Shown here in pieces: positions 1-8,400 of a stretch of 64,000 nt of DNA. The first letter of the stretch is position 1; each line of letters opens with the position of its first letter. A program made the translations under genes and the position numbers. Origin of the DNA: Paracoccaceae bacterium (GTDB lineage Bacteria > Pseudomonadota > Alphaproteobacteria > Rhodobacterales > Rhodobacteraceae); NCBI GenBank assembly GCA_004153385.1, contig SDAL01000002.1, positions 248,001 through 312,000 on the forward strand, given 5' to 3'. The notes beneath the pieces were generated by a model. That model searched no databases, was not told the DNA's origin, and saw only the letters and a program-made list of their open reading frames with translations.

Positions 1-14
1 GGTGGAGTAGGCCC

Positions 15-455
15 ATGCAATTCGACACCCCGCCCAAACGTACGTCCAACGCGTCACTGTTGCCGATGATCAACGTGGTGTTCTTGCTGCTGATCTTCTT
101 TCTGATTTCCGCCAAGCTGGCCCCGCCTGAGCCTTTCCCGACAGAGCCGCCGAAATCTGTGGCCGAAGCCGAGGCCGATGGAGAATTTACGGTGCATCTT
201 GGGGCACAGGGCCAATTAGGGTTTCGCGCGGATGTGGTGGAGCCTGACGGCGATACGGCGGCATTGATCGAGGCGCTGCAAAGCGCGCGCACAGAGTTTT
301 GCGCCTCCGCCGATTGCGGCGCTACGGCCCCGAAGCTGATGCTGCGTGCCGACCAGCACGTGCCTGCCCAACGTCTGGCTGCGCTTTTGCCGAAGCTGGG
401 GCAGGCGGGTTTTGCACGCGTAGAACTGGTGACAGGCGCAGGGGGCGGGGTATGA
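15..455 (+). CDS. exbD: ExbD-type biopolymer transporter (Asn variant)
   Basis: Inner-membrane ExbD/TolR family subunit of 146 aa, expected to couple the proton-motive force to TonB together with ExbB. A short cytoplasmic N-terminus is followed by one membrane segment at about residues 17-33 and a periplasmic domain. The membrane helix reads LPMINVVFLLLIFFL: Asn20 stands where the family usually has the proton-handling Asp (LPxIDV). The start follows a GGTGGAG Shine-Dalgarno at bases 1-7. The stop overlaps the start of tonB (ATGA), so the two are co-translated. A TAG at 8-10 may end an upstream gene, probably exbB or another exbD, outside the window. The family call is firm; which paralogue it is remains inferred. 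Confidence 0.88.
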   Translation: MQFDTPPKRTSNASLLPMINVVFLLLIFFLISAKLAPPEPFPTEPPKSVAEAEADGEFTVHLGAQGQLGFRADVVEPDGDTAALIEALQSARTEFCASADCGATAPKLMLRADQHVPAQRLAALLPKLGQAGFARVELVTGAGGGV

Positions 456-1351
456 AATCCATCCGGATCATAGAGCTTTCGGTATTTGCCGGCCTTGCGG
501 CTGGGCTGCATGTCGCTGTGTTCGGGCTGATCCCGCAGCAAGCGGGAGCGGTGTCTGCGGGCGCGCAGGGCGATACGCTCGTCAGCCTCGAGGCGGCTGA
601 TGAAAGCGTGGCAGAAATGGTCGAAAGCTGGGAGACGGTCGAGGCACCACAGCCCGAGGTCAGCCTGCCCGCCACGCCGCCGCAGATGCAGATGCCCGAT
701 ATCTCGCTGCCGCAAATGGCCGATGCACCTCCAGCCCCGCCCAAGACCGCCGCGCTGGAGACCCCGAAAATGCCCGAGATGCCCGATGATCTCTCGCAGA
801 TGCCGCCAGAGACGACAGAGGCCCCGCCACCGCCACCCGAACGGTTTGCCCCCGAGCAGTCCGCGCGCCCCAAAGCGCGGCCTGACCGGCCGAAACCGGC
901 GCCGAAGAAGACCGCCCGACCGCAACAGACGCAGCGTGATGCGCCTGTGCGCGAGAAAGCCTCCACCTCATCAGCGGCCCAGCGAGCTGCGGGGCAAGGC
1001 AATCGCGGGGCGCAAGGCCAGCAGGGACAGGCCAAGGCCGCGACGGTGTCCAAAGCGCAATCGGCCAACTTGCAAGCCCAATGGGGCGCACAGATCCGCC
1101 AGCGGATCGAACGGCGCAAACGCTATCCCAGTGCGGCGCGTGGTGCCTCTGGCCGGGTTGTGGTGCGTGTCAGTGTGACGCGGTCGGGCCAGTTGGCCGG
1201 GGTATCCTTGGCACAATCGTCCGGCAATGGGGCGATAGATCAGGCCGCCGTGCAGGCCGTTCAACGTGCAGGCCGCTTTCCGGCTGCACCCAGCGGGCTG
1301 GGCGGCGCGAGCTACAGCTTTTCCTTGCCAATGACCTTCCAGCGGCGATGA
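452..1351 (+). CDS. tonB: TonB-like energy transducer
   Basis: TonB family protein of 299 aa that would carry energy from the inner-membrane ExbB/ExbD complex to outer-membrane receptors. An N-terminal membrane anchor covers about residues 5-25. A long Pro/Met/Glu- and Lys/Arg-rich spacer runs from about 55 to 205. The C-terminal TonB domain (about 215-299) has the RRKRYPSAA opening, a [11 protein letters not shown] core and a late [11 protein letters not shown] motif. The ATG at 452 was chosen because it overlaps the exbD stop and gives a proper anchor; a longer in-frame extension starting at 299 lies inside exbD and is rejected. No adjacent receptor gene is visible. Confidence 0.9.
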   Translation: MKSIRIIELSVFAGLAAGLHVAVFGLIPQQAGAVSAGAQGDTLVSLEAADESVAEMVESWETVEAPQPEVSLPATPPQMQMPDISLPQMADAPPAPPKTAALETPKMPEMPDDLSQMPPETTEAPPPPPERFAPEQSARPKARPDRPKPAPKKTARPQQTQRDAPVREKASTSSAAQRAAGQGNRGAQGQQGQAKAATVSKAQSANLQAQWGAQIRQRIERRKRYPSAARGASGRVVVRVSVTRSGQLAGVSLAQSSGNGAIDQAAVQAVQRAGRFPAAPSGLGGASYSFSLPMTFQRR

Positions 1352-1490
1352 TCTGTGGGCGGCAACGGGTGCCGTAGTTTTGCCAGCCCGTTGCCAAAGA
1401 AAATTTCTGTTCGTAAATGCGCCCCTGATCACGGTATCTTGCTTTGATTGTAATCGCGTCCGTGTCGGACCGCAGATCAAGGAGGAAGCT

Positions 1491-1922
1491 GTGCTTCAAG
1501 GGTTTAAGGATTTCATTGCCAAGGGCAATGTGATGGATATGGCGGTCGGGATCATCATCGGCGCCGCGTTCACGGCGATTGTCAAATCAACGGTGGATGA
1601 TCTTTTGAACCCGTTTATCGGGCTGTTTCTGGGAAGTGTCGATTTCACCAATATGTATTTCGTCCTGTCCGGCACTGTTCCCGATGGTGCCAGCCTTGAT
1701 GCGGCCAGAGAGGCCGGCGCGGCGGTTTTTGCCTATGGCTCTTTTATAACGGCCGTGATCAATTTCCTGATTATCGCCTTCGTTGTGTTCCTGTTGGTGC
1801 GTATGGTTAACCGGATCAAGTCGGTTGCCGAAAAGCCGGACGAGGTGGCACCTGCGGTGAAAACCGGACCAAGCGAATTGGATGTGCTGCTGGACATCCG
1901 TGACGCGCTGAAAAAAGGCTGA
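1491..1922 (+). CDS. mscL: Large-conductance mechanosensitive channel MscL
   Basis: MscL of 143 aa, a pentameric inner-membrane emergency valve opened by membrane tension on hypo-osmotic shock. It starts with the family N-terminal amphipathic helix ([19 protein letters not shown]). A Gly/Ala-rich TM1 ([13 protein letters not shown]), a periplasmic loop and TM2 (about residues 74-100) follow, and it ends in a charged C-terminal helix ([13 protein letters not shown]). The GTG start at 1491 follows a strong AAGGAGGA at about 1479-1486. Upstream in-frame codons would add about 37 non-family residues and are not used. The length is typical for the family. Confidence 0.95.
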   Translation: MLQGFKDFIAKGNVMDMAVGIIIGAAFTAIVKSTVDDLLNPFIGLFLGSVDFTNMYFVLSGTVPDGASLDAAREAGAAVFAYGSFITAVINFLIIAFVVFLLVRMVNRIKSVAEKPDEVAPAVKTGPSELDVLLDIRDALKKG

Positions 1923-1928
1923 TACCGA

Positions 1929-1965
1929 AGATGTGCGCAACGTCGTTCTTGATTTGCGCACATCT
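1929..1965. promoter_or_regulatory. Perfect 12-bp inverted repeat before the Lrp-family gene
   Basis: AGATGTGCGCAA at 1929-1940 and TTGCGCACATCT at 1954-1965 form a perfect 12-bp dyad with a 13-base spacer. It lies between the mscL stop and the Lrp-family start. No T-run follows, so it does not look like an intrinsic terminator. An autoregulatory operator for the Lrp-family protein is the likeliest reading, by inference; a simple mRNA hairpin is the alternative. Confidence 0.55.
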
Positions 1966-2013
1966 ATCGCGGATTCTTCGAATCCGGACAAAGATCATCG
2001 AAAGGCCTGCCGA

Positions 2014-2472
2014 ATGGATCTGGATGCGACCGACCGCCGTATATTGATGGTTTTGCAAAAGCACGGGCGCATGTCGAATGCCGATCTGAGCGAACGGGTC
2101 AACCTGTCGGCGTCAGCCTGCCATAGGCGGGTGCAAAGGCTGGAAGAAGACGGTTTCATTCGTGATTATGTGGCGCTGCTTGATCCGCGCAAACTTGGCT
2201 GTAATACAACAGTATTTGTTGAAATTACCCTGTCGAGTCAGAAAGACGAGGTTCTTCAGGCGTTCGAGCGCGAGGTCCGCAAGGTGCCCGAGGTGCTGGA
2301 GTGCCATCTTATGGCGGGCAAGGCGGATTTTTTGCTGAAAGTCATCGCCAGGGATACGGATGATTTCGCGCGGCTGCATCGCGCCCGTCTGGCCACGTTG
2401 CCCGGTGTCGCGCAGCTCCAGTCCAGCTTTTCACTGCTTGAGGTGCAAAACACCACCGCTTTGCCTGTGTGA
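2014..2472 (+). CDS. Lrp/AsnC family transcriptional regulator
   Basis: Cytoplasmic DNA-binding regulator of 152 aa. An N-terminal winged helix-turn-helix (about residues 3-60: DLDATDRRILMVLQKHGR, then LSERVNLSASACHRRVQRLEEDGFI) is followed by a RAM/AsnC ligand-binding domain (about 68-145) with the typical ECHLMAGKADFLLKV segment. Members sense amino acids or small effectors and oligomerise on DNA. The ATG at 2014 is preceded by AAAGG and gives the canonical DATD N-terminus. A perfect dyad lies about 50 bp upstream. The effector cannot be deduced and no target operon is adjacent. Confidence 0.9.
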   Translation: MDLDATDRRILMVLQKHGRMSNADLSERVNLSASACHRRVQRLEEDGFIRDYVALLDPRKLGCNTTVFVEITLSSQKDEVLQAFEREVRKVPEVLECHLMAGKADFLLKVIARDTDDFARLHRARLATLPGVAQLQSSFSLLEVQNTTALPV

Positions 2473-2529
2473 TGTCGTGATTGTGTGATCGGGTGGGACG
2501 AGGGCTGGAAGACCAACGCATCGGGCACC

Positions 2530-2558
2530 AAAAAACCCCCAAGGAAACCAAGGGGGCT
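2530..2558 (-). terminator. Rho-independent terminator of rpsU
   Basis: Read on the minus strand, a CCCCC...GGGGG hairpin with a short loop is followed by TTTTTT, 59 bases past the rpsU stop. It fits a terminator for rpsU. Confidence 0.8.
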
Positions 2559-2616
2559 ATTGGTGCGGGCAAACCCGCCAGCTTTTACGCAATGTCTCCC
2601 AAGGGAAACGGGTGGC

Positions 2617-2823
2617 TTAGAGCCCCCCTTCGCGCTGTGCTTTCTTACGCGCCAATTTACGGGCACGACGAACGGCCTCGGCCTGCTCGCGCGCTTTCTT
2701 GACGGACGGTTTCTCAAAATGTTGCCGAAGCTTCATTTCGCGGAACACGCCCTCGCGCTGAAGTTTTTTCTTCAGGGCACGAAGCGCCTGGTCGACATTG
2801 TTATCGCGAACGCTGACCTGCAT
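2617..2823 (-). CDS. rpsU: 30S ribosomal protein bS21
   Basis: Small basic ribosomal protein of 68 aa that joins the 30S subunit near the 3' end of 16S rRNA and supports initiation. The sequence is typical: [20 protein letters not shown] at the N-terminus, then [15 protein letters not shown] and a long basic C-terminal helix. It is monocistronic, with a likely sigma-70 promoter at 2876-2904 and a terminator after the stop. The ribosome-binding region just before the ATG (GGAAGGTGG) overlaps a small GTGGT/ACCAC hairpin, which could tune translation; that last point is inference. Confidence 0.96.
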   Translation of the reverse strand: MQVSVRDNNVDQALRALKKKLQREGVFREMKLRQHFEKPSVKKAREQAEAVRRARKLARKKAQREGGL

Positions 2824-2875
2824 GTGGTGTCACCACCTTCCTAAGTTAGAGTTGCATCGGTTTGCAGGAACCGCC

Positions 2876-2904
2876 CATATAGCGACGTAAGACTTGCTTG
2901 TCTA
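2876..2904 (-). promoter_or_regulatory. Probable sigma-70 promoter of rpsU
   Basis: On the minus strand, TAGACA (2899-2904) and TATATG (2876-2881) are separated by exactly 17 bases, giving a leader of about 45 bases before rpsU. Confidence 0.55.
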
Positions 2905-2925
2905 GCACATGAAAAGGGAAACATC

Positions 2926-3603
2926 ATGAAGAACGACCATCTGGACGTTGATCGGGCCACATCCGAATTGCTGGATGCGATCTTGCCGCATGTGCCTTTT
3001 GATGGCTGGGCGCAACCGGCGTTTGATATGGCTGTAAAAGATGCCGGTATGACGCCTGAACTGGCGCGGCTTGTGTGTCCGCGCGGCGCGCTGGATCTGG
3101 CCGTGGCGTATCACAGGCGGGGAGATCAGGCGATGGTGGCGGCCTTGGAGGCGGCCGATCTGTCTGCGATGAAGTTCCGCGATCGAATCGCTTTTGGTGT
3201 CCGTGCGCGGCTGGAGGCGGCCGATCCCGAACTGGTGCGCCGCGGTGCCGCCCTGTTCTCTCTGCCTCAATATGCAGGGCAGGGCACCAAGCTGATCTGG
3301 GGGACATCTGACCTGTTGTGGCGCAGTTTGGGCGATGCGAGCGAAGATTATAACTGGTATACCAAACGGATGACACTAAGTGGCGTTTATTCGGCAACGG
3401 TGTTGTTCTGGATCGGCGATGAAAGCGAAGACAATGCCGATACATGGCAGTTCCTTGATCGGCGCATCAATGACGTGATGCAGTTTGAAAAGGTCAAGGG
3501 AAGCGCCCTGAAATTGCCGTTTGTGAAATCCATACTGGGCACGATTCGCGCGCCAGCCGCGTGCGATGACATGCCGGGTAGAACCGGAAAAGGTGCAAAA
3601 TGA
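2926..3603 (+). CDS. COQ9 family protein
   Basis: COQ9-like protein of 225 aa. The eukaryotic homologue binds lipid and presents ubiquinone intermediates to the Coq7 hydroxylase; a ubiquinone-biosynthesis role here follows from the family. The sequence has a TetR-like N-terminal helical part and the conserved C-terminal core with TSDLLWRSLGDASEDYNWYTKR and VLFWIGDESED (about residues 125-170). The ATG is preceded by AGGGAAACATC. The stop overlaps the quinone oxidoreductase start (ATGA), which links both to quinone metabolism. It is divergent from rpsU. Its function in bacteria is largely inferred. Confidence 0.85.
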   Translation: MKNDHLDVDRATSELLDAILPHVPFDGWAQPAFDMAVKDAGMTPELARLVCPRGALDLAVAYHRRGDQAMVAALEAADLSAMKFRDRIAFGVRARLEAADPELVRRGAALFSLPQYAGQGTKLIWGTSDLLWRSLGDASEDYNWYTKRMTLSGVYSATVLFWIGDESEDNADTWQFLDRRINDVMQFEKVKGSALKLPFVKSILGTIRAPAACDDMPGRTGKGAK

Positions 3604-4592
3604 CGATGCCAGAGCAGATGGATGTCATCGAAATCTCCCATCCCGGCGCGCCAGAGGTTTTGAAACCCGCGCGCCGCGCTGTGCCCGTACCGGGCTACGG
3701 CGAGGTGGTGATCAAAGTGGCGTATGTCGGGGTGAATCGCCCCGATGCCCTGCAGCGTGCAGGTGTTTATGATCCGCCCCCCGGTGCCTCCGACCTGCCC
3801 GGGCTGGAATGTTCGGGCCATGTGGCAGCGCTGGGTCCGGGGGTGAGTGACTGGCAGGCCGGTGATAGTGTCTGTGCGCTTTTGCCGGGCGGGGGGTATG
3901 CTGAATATGTGGTGTGTCCGGCGGCGCATGTTCTGCCGGTACCATCAGGTTTGGATCTGCGCTCGGCGGCGTGCCTGCCAGAGACCTGTTTTACCGTCTG
4001 GTCCAACATCGTCATGCGTGGCGGGTTGACGGCGGGCGAGCGTTTCTTGGTTCACGGCGGCTCTTCCGGGATCGGGACGACCGCAATCCAGATTGCGCGG
4101 GCCTTGGGCGCACGGGTCTGGGCGACTGCCGGAAGTGACGAGAAATGCGCGGCCTGTGAAAGTCTGGGTGCCAATGCGATCAATTACCGCAAGCAGGATT
4201 ATGTCGAGATATTAAAGGCCGCAGGCGGTGCTGATCTGATACTGGATATGGTGGGTGGCGATTACATCAACCGGGATCTGAAAGCGTTGGATATGGACGG
4301 GCGATTGGTCTTTATCGCGTTTTTGCAAGGCTCCAAGGCAGAGGTCAACTTTGCCCAGATCATGGCACGGCGTCTGACGGTTACCGGCTCGACCTTGCGG
4401 CCACAATCCGATGCGGCCAAGGCCGAGATTGCGCGCCAGCTGGTGGCCAATGTCTGGCCGATGATCACCGCGGGCAAGCTGAAGGTCATTCATGATCAGA
4501 GCTTTGCATTGAAAGACGCGGCACAGGCGCATGCGCGGATGGAAAGCTCTGCCCATATCGGGCAGATGGTGCTTGAAGTGGCGGGGGGATAG
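3600..4592 (+). CDS. NAD(P)H:quinone oxidoreductase, zinc-independent MDR family
   Basis: Medium-chain dehydrogenase/reductase of 330 aa, of the quinone oxidoreductase (Qor/PIG3) type, predicted to reduce quinones with NADPH in the cytoplasm. An N-terminal GroES-like domain (about 1-125, with YVGVNRPDALQRAGVY) leads into a Rossmann domain with VHGGSSGIGTTAIQIARALG, followed by a C-terminal substrate-domain return. Zn-binding Cys/His of alcohol dehydrogenases are absent. It is translationally coupled to the COQ9 gene. The exact substrate cannot be read from the sequence. Confidence 0.88.
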   Translation: MTMPEQMDVIEISHPGAPEVLKPARRAVPVPGYGEVVIKVAYVGVNRPDALQRAGVYDPPPGASDLPGLECSGHVAALGPGVSDWQAGDSVCALLPGGGYAEYVVCPAAHVLPVPSGLDLRSAACLPETCFTVWSNIVMRGGLTAGERFLVHGGSSGIGTTAIQIARALGARVWATAGSDEKCAACESLGANAINYRKQDYVEILKAAGGADLILDMVGGDYINRDLKALDMDGRLVFIAFLQGSKAEVNFAQIMARRLTVTGSTLRPQSDAAKAEIARQLVANVWPMITAGKLKVIHDQSFALKDAAQAHARMESSAHIGQMVLEVAGG

Positions 4593-4896
4593 GTTGCCAC
4601 CCGCACAAAGGATGTGATCCTTGGTCAAGTGTTCGACGCCGACGGAATTGTCACGCGCTGGCCTGTGGTGCGGAATGATGGAAACCGGCTTTGCGCAGGA
4701 AAACCCGAACACTGACTGAGGTCTTTCCATGGATACCCGGCAGTGCTCTTCTTGCCCCGCGTGCGGTGTCGCCCGGGGGCAGGAGGGGCGGCGGCTGAGG
4801 CATTCCCACCAGCGAAGGACGTGTCATGAATGGTCGGCATCATGGCACGAAAAATGCCCGGGCATTTGCAAGGGATGCCCGAGACTTGATCGATGA
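4593..4896. other. Intergenic DNA, no convincing gene
   Basis: A short AAGGAT-GTG-ATCCTT hairpin at about 4607-4621 follows the qor stop but has no T-run. A self-complementary ATGCCCGGGCAT lies near 4855-4866. I see no other supported feature. Confidence 0.4.
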
Positions 4897-5073
4897 ATGC
4901 CCGATACAGAGCGAATTTTCGAGCTTTACGGTATTAAATTAGGTCAAGATTACGGGCTGCCTTTAGAAGATGAGCAGGATTTGACGGCTGCTGCCGCGGT
5001 GGGGGATGGTATCGTTTTTGATGAAAATGCCTTGCAGTGCATACGCTGGGCGTTGAAGACGCTCGCATCCTGA
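4897..5073 (+). CDS. Possible small acidic protein, 58 aa
   Basis: An ATG frame of 58 codons running MPDTERIFELYGIKLG to ALQCIRWALKTLAS. It is acidic in the middle (LPLEDEQD) and ends in a short amphipathic helix. Composition is protein-like and unlike the basic Arg/Pro-rich shadow frames around it. An in-frame TGA lies immediately before the ATG, so the start is fixed. No clear Shine-Dalgarno is present. It could be a small gene or the surviving end of a decayed one. I do not recognise a family. Confidence 0.35.
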   Translation: MPDTERIFELYGIKLGQDYGLPLEDEQDLTAAAAVGDGIVFDENALQCIRWALKTLAS

Positions 5074-5435
5074 ACCTGTGCCTATCGAAAGAAGTTTGTT
5101 CGGATGGCGTGTATGCCGCCGTCGAATTGGGTTGGTGAGGTGTGACGGCTTTCCAAGCCGATGTGTGCAAATAAAACCCGTGCACACGTGCCGCATTGGC
5201 GCAGGGCATAACGTTGACATCAGTCTCGGTGTTGCTGCGTGCGGATAGGGACCAGCGTCACGTGCTGCATGCATCGCATTGGCGATTGCCCCCCTCATGT
5301 CATTTCCTCTTTCATTGGACGATGATTTTGCCTATATACAGGGCCAATTCCCCACCAGAGATGGATCGCGGCGCTGGGAAAACCAAGCCGCAGCCGATTT
5401 CTCGGAACGGGAGAGATTTGTAAAGGATGGCTGAG
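5074..5435. promoter_or_regulatory. Upstream region of trcR
   Basis: This stretch holds no gene I can support. The last about 110 bases become AT-richer, with TATATA near 5333, and probably contain the trcR promoter and leader. No clean -35/-10 pair with 17-base spacing is obvious. Confidence 0.35.
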
Positions 5436-6221
5436 ATGAGCAACAAGCCCCTGATGGCAAGAGCGACCGCCGTGTGGCTGGTGGACAATACCACCCTAAG
5501 CTTCAAGCAGATCGGCGATTTCTGCGGCATGCACGAACTTGAAGTGCAGGGCATCGCGGATGGCGATGTCGCGACCGGCGTGAAAGGCCAAGATCCGATG
5601 TCGTCCAACCAGTTGGACGCAGGCGAGATCAAGAAAGGTGAGGCGGACCCGCTTTACAAGCTGAAGTTGAAATTCAACAAGGCAGCCGTTGGCGAGGACA
5701 AGCGCCGTGGCCCGCGGTACACGCCTTTGTCCAAGCGTCAGGATCGCCCGAATTCGATTTTGTGGCTGGTGAAATTCCACCCCGAGCTGGCGGATGCGCA
5801 AATCGCACGTCTGGTCGGTACCACCAAGCCCACGATTCAGTCGATTCGCGAACGCACGCACTGGAATATCCAGAACATGACCGCCATCGATCCCGTGGCT
5901 CTGGGGCTGTGCCGCCAGACCGAGCTGGATATGGAAGTTCAGAAAGCTGCGAAAAAACGCGCCGCCGATGGTGTGATGAGCGATGACGAGCGTCGTCGTC
6001 TGGTCTCGACCGAGCAGTCGCTGGAAATGACCGACGAACCACGTCTGCCGACCGCGATCGCCGGGCTTGAAAACTTCTCCCTGTCCGATGACAAGCCCGA
6101 AGAACCCGAAGAGGTGCAGGATTATTCCGACGCCGACAGCTTCTTCAACCTACCGGAAGAGGACGACAAGACCAGCACGGGTAAGGATGACGAAGACGAA
6201 GACGATAGCGATCGCACCTGA
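5436..6221 (+). CDS. trcR: Cell-cycle transcriptional regulator TrcR (DUF1013)
   Basis: DUF1013 family protein of 261 aa, an alphaproteobacterial transcription-associated regulator linked to the cell cycle and RNA polymerase in Caulobacter relatives. The N-terminus (NKPLMARATAVWLVDNTTLSF) and the central block RRGPRYTPLSKRQDRPN-ILWLVKFHPEL are the family hallmarks. A helix-turn-helix-like segment (DAQIARLVGTTKPTIQSIRERTHWN) follows. The C-terminal about 60 residues are very acidic. The ATG at 5436 is preferred because AAAGG lies 8 bases upstream and homologues start at this residue; an ATG at 5427 would add MAE. A terminator follows at 6300. Confidence 0.9.
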   Translation: MSNKPLMARATAVWLVDNTTLSFKQIGDFCGMHELEVQGIADGDVATGVKGQDPMSSNQLDAGEIKKGEADPLYKLKLKFNKAAVGEDKRRGPRYTPLSKRQDRPNSILWLVKFHPELADAQIARLVGTTKPTIQSIRERTHWNIQNMTAIDPVALGLCRQTELDMEVQKAAKKRAADGVMSDDERRRLVSTEQSLEMTDEPRLPTAIAGLENFSLSDDKPEEPEEVQDYSDADSFFNLPEEDDKTSTGKDDEDEDDSDRT

Positions 6222-6299
6222 TCGATAGGATCATTCCGAGGGGAACGCGGCCGGTCGGGCTTTTGGTTCTCACCGGTCATCCGCCATAAGTGAATTTTG

Positions 6300-6335
6300 A
6301 AAACGCAGGCTCTGTTGGGTCTGCGTTTTTTATTT
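6300..6335 (+). terminator. Rho-independent terminator of trcR
   Basis: AAACGCAG and CTGCGTTT pair around a 12-base loop and are followed by a T-rich run (TTTTTTATTTT), 79 bases after the trcR stop. Confidence 0.75.
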
Positions 6336-6480
6336 TCAGCGTCTGCGATGGTGGCTGGGTGAGGGCAGAGGGTATCGCATATGTTCGGGCTGTGCGGCCC
6401 CGTAAGCGCGGGGCAAACCTCTCATAATATACCAGCGCCCTCCAGCACGCGGACCCGCGCGCCCTGTTGGCTGGGGGCAG

Positions 6481-6867
6481 CGGTTGCCGCCTCGGTTGCA
6501 TTGGTGTCGCCGCCTGTCTCGCGGTGGGGCGATGGTGACACGCTAGAGATGGTTCTGCCGGTTTGGGTTGATGGCGCGCGGGTGGCACATATTGGGCAGC
6601 GCCATAAAGTAACACGGCCGCGTGTTTATACTTGGCAGCCGGATTTTAAGGCAGATGGATCGGTGGTGGCCCGACGCGGGCGGGCCTTTGGTTCCCTTTG
6701 GCTGTGCCAGTGACGGCCCGAGTGCCGGCCCCATCGCCCCCTGTCGTTTAGGTGCCGCGGCCGAGCGTGATTGTGCGCCTGCGGGAGTGGGCGTCGTTTG
6801 CACTTTGACACCACAGGTGGCCCCTGTGGCGCTGACAGTCTTGATCCGTGCGGTGGTCGCCGCATGA
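6481..6867 (+). pseudogene. IS66 tnpA (orf1) remnant
   Basis: Frames here recall the small IS66 accessory protein TnpA: DGARVAHIGQRHKVTRPRVY followed by TWQPDFKADGSVV is a recognisable helix-turn-helix segment (family pattern: DGAxxAxxARRHxVxRxxxYxWRRxFK). After about 6700 the reading moves to another frame, which ends in a TGA at 6865-6867 overlapping the tnpB ATG at 6864, as in intact elements. At least one frameshift separates the halves, so no full product can be made. The exact 5' boundary is uncertain. Confidence 0.65.
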
Positions 6868-7204
6868 TCGGGTGTGGTGCCAATGTCCGGCCTGTGGTGT
6901 GACGAATATGCGCAAGGGGATGACGCGATTGGCGGCGCTGAGTCGGGGTAGCTTGCATCAAAAGCCCTCTCGCGGAGCGGGGGGTGCCGTCCGAGGGCGC
7001 GTGGCGACCGGATCAAGCGGCTCAACTGGGATGGCCAGAGCGTTTGGCCCCATTGCAAACTGCTTGAACGGGCCCGCTGTGTCTTGCCGATGGTAACAGA
7101 AGGTGCGGCGTGGCGGACCTGAGCACAATTTGCGATGCTGCGGGAGGGGATGGGCTGACGCTGGCCGGACCGGACCGCTCCGCCTGCGCGTATCGGGGGC
7201 TTTC
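6864..7204 (+). pseudogene. IS66 tnpB (orf2) remnant
   Basis: Starts MIGCGANVRPVV and breaks at a TGA. In another frame it continues CGVTNMRKGMTRLAALSRG, the TnpB signature (GVTDMRKGxxxLAAL). A further shift gives RGDRIKRLNWDGQS, then LLERARCVLPMVTEGAAW, and ends near the PPARIG C-terminus. At least two frameshifts and one in-frame stop (TGA after WRT) inactivate it. TnpB of IS66 is an accessory factor required for transposition. Confidence 0.75.
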
Positions 7205-7261
7205 ACGTCTGGTTCGCTTTATTTTCATAAGGCCTATGCACTGGGTATGGTCGTTTGCCCC

Positions 7262-8400
7262 ATGTCCATGGATGCGCAAAACCCTCCTGATGATCCTGCC
7301 GTTTTGCAGGCGATGATCTTTGCGTTGCAGGCGGAGCGTGCCAAGATATCCGGAACATTGCGCGTTCATAACCAACCGGATCAAGCGCTTCGCCTTCGGA
7401 CCGGCACGTTGCGGTAGCTGACGTCCGGCAAGTCCTTGGAAAGAAGTGAGCGCGAGATCGAGCGGTTCGGGCTGGCGATCGAAGACCTATTGATCGCCGC
7501 CGCCGTCGAGATGCGCACATCAATGACGGGCAGACGCACCCATCACCGGAAGCTGCCAATGCGCCCGTTTTGCGCCACCCGTCCACGGGGGGCTGATGCC
7601 ACCCCGCGCAGACGTCGTGAACTGGACCCCGGCAGGTATCGGCAGGGCTGTGGCGATGATCGGTAGCCGTGATCTGCGCGTAATGGGCGAAGATCTCAGT
7701 GAACTGCTGGATAAGATTGCGGCGCAGATGACGCTCATCCAGATCGCCCGTATCGAGAGAACTTGTTGCCGCTGATTGAACGGATCGAGGCATGAGATCA
7801 TGGACCGCGGCCTGCTGCACGCTGATGACGGGCCGATCCGGGTACTGGGCAGGTCACCCCGCTACAAAGGACTTCGCCGCGGGGTGAGATAAAGGCCGGA
7901 TCTGGATCTATGTGCGTGATCGCCCACAGGCGGGGGCACTGTCAGCGCGGCCCGTCGATCGCTTTGCACCGCACGGGAAGGAAATGCGTGTTCCCGGCCA
8001 TCTGGCCCGCGCCCTCTTATCGAGGGTCGGATCCAAGGGTCATGCCAAGCTTTACGCGCCTGATCGTGATGGCAGGCAGCGTTTAAGCGAGGCGGCCTGC
8101 GCGGCCTGTCTGCTGCGACGTCTGGACCGCAACCAAATCCAAGATCGCCCGCAAAACGCGCGACCGGATCGGCAAGGTCTATCACATCGAGCGGGACCGT
8201 AACGGCCCGCCCGCTTACATACGCCAGACGGCACGTCATCAGCTGGGCCATAACGGCACTTTTTGCATGGTCCGAACAGAGCAGCTCCCCGCACGCATCA
8301 GGCAAAAGCGATCTGGCCAAGGCTGTCCGCTTTAGCCGCGCGCGGGTGAAGGCCTTCAGTGTCAGGCCAGACCCCAAGGACGTCAGCTGGCGATCAGATA
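7262..8400 (+). pseudogene. IS66 tnpC transposase remnant, frameshifted and internally deleted
   Basis: Stretches of the DDE transposase survive in order across several frames: DAQNPPDDPAVLQAMIFALQ; EREIERFGLAIEDLLIAAA; ATPRRRRELDPG; LRVMGEDLSELLDKIAAQM then TLIQIARI; MDRGLLHADDGPIRVLGR; RIWIYVRD-equivalent codons near 7900; KLYAPDRDG-RLSEAAC; DVWTATKSKIARKTRDRIGK then VYHIERD; and LAKAVRFSRARVKAFS. The part between the zinc-finger-like region and the LLHADD motif is deleted, as is the extreme C-terminus. Multiple stops show long decay. Confidence 0.85.

Noticed and set aside
322-1119. Long minus-strand frame opposite tonB
   Set aside because: It is a shadow of the GC-rich, Pro-rich tonB frame; it is Cys/Ser/Gly-rich and shows no family motif.
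6394-6401. Target-site duplication around the IS66 fossil
   Set aside because: The 8 bases before 6402 and after 8417 do not match, so no duplication can be claimed.
7862-8377. 171-codon minus-strand frame within the IS66 fossil
   Set aside because: The plus-strand remnants match TnpC; the minus frame is a by-product of GC-rich coding DNA.
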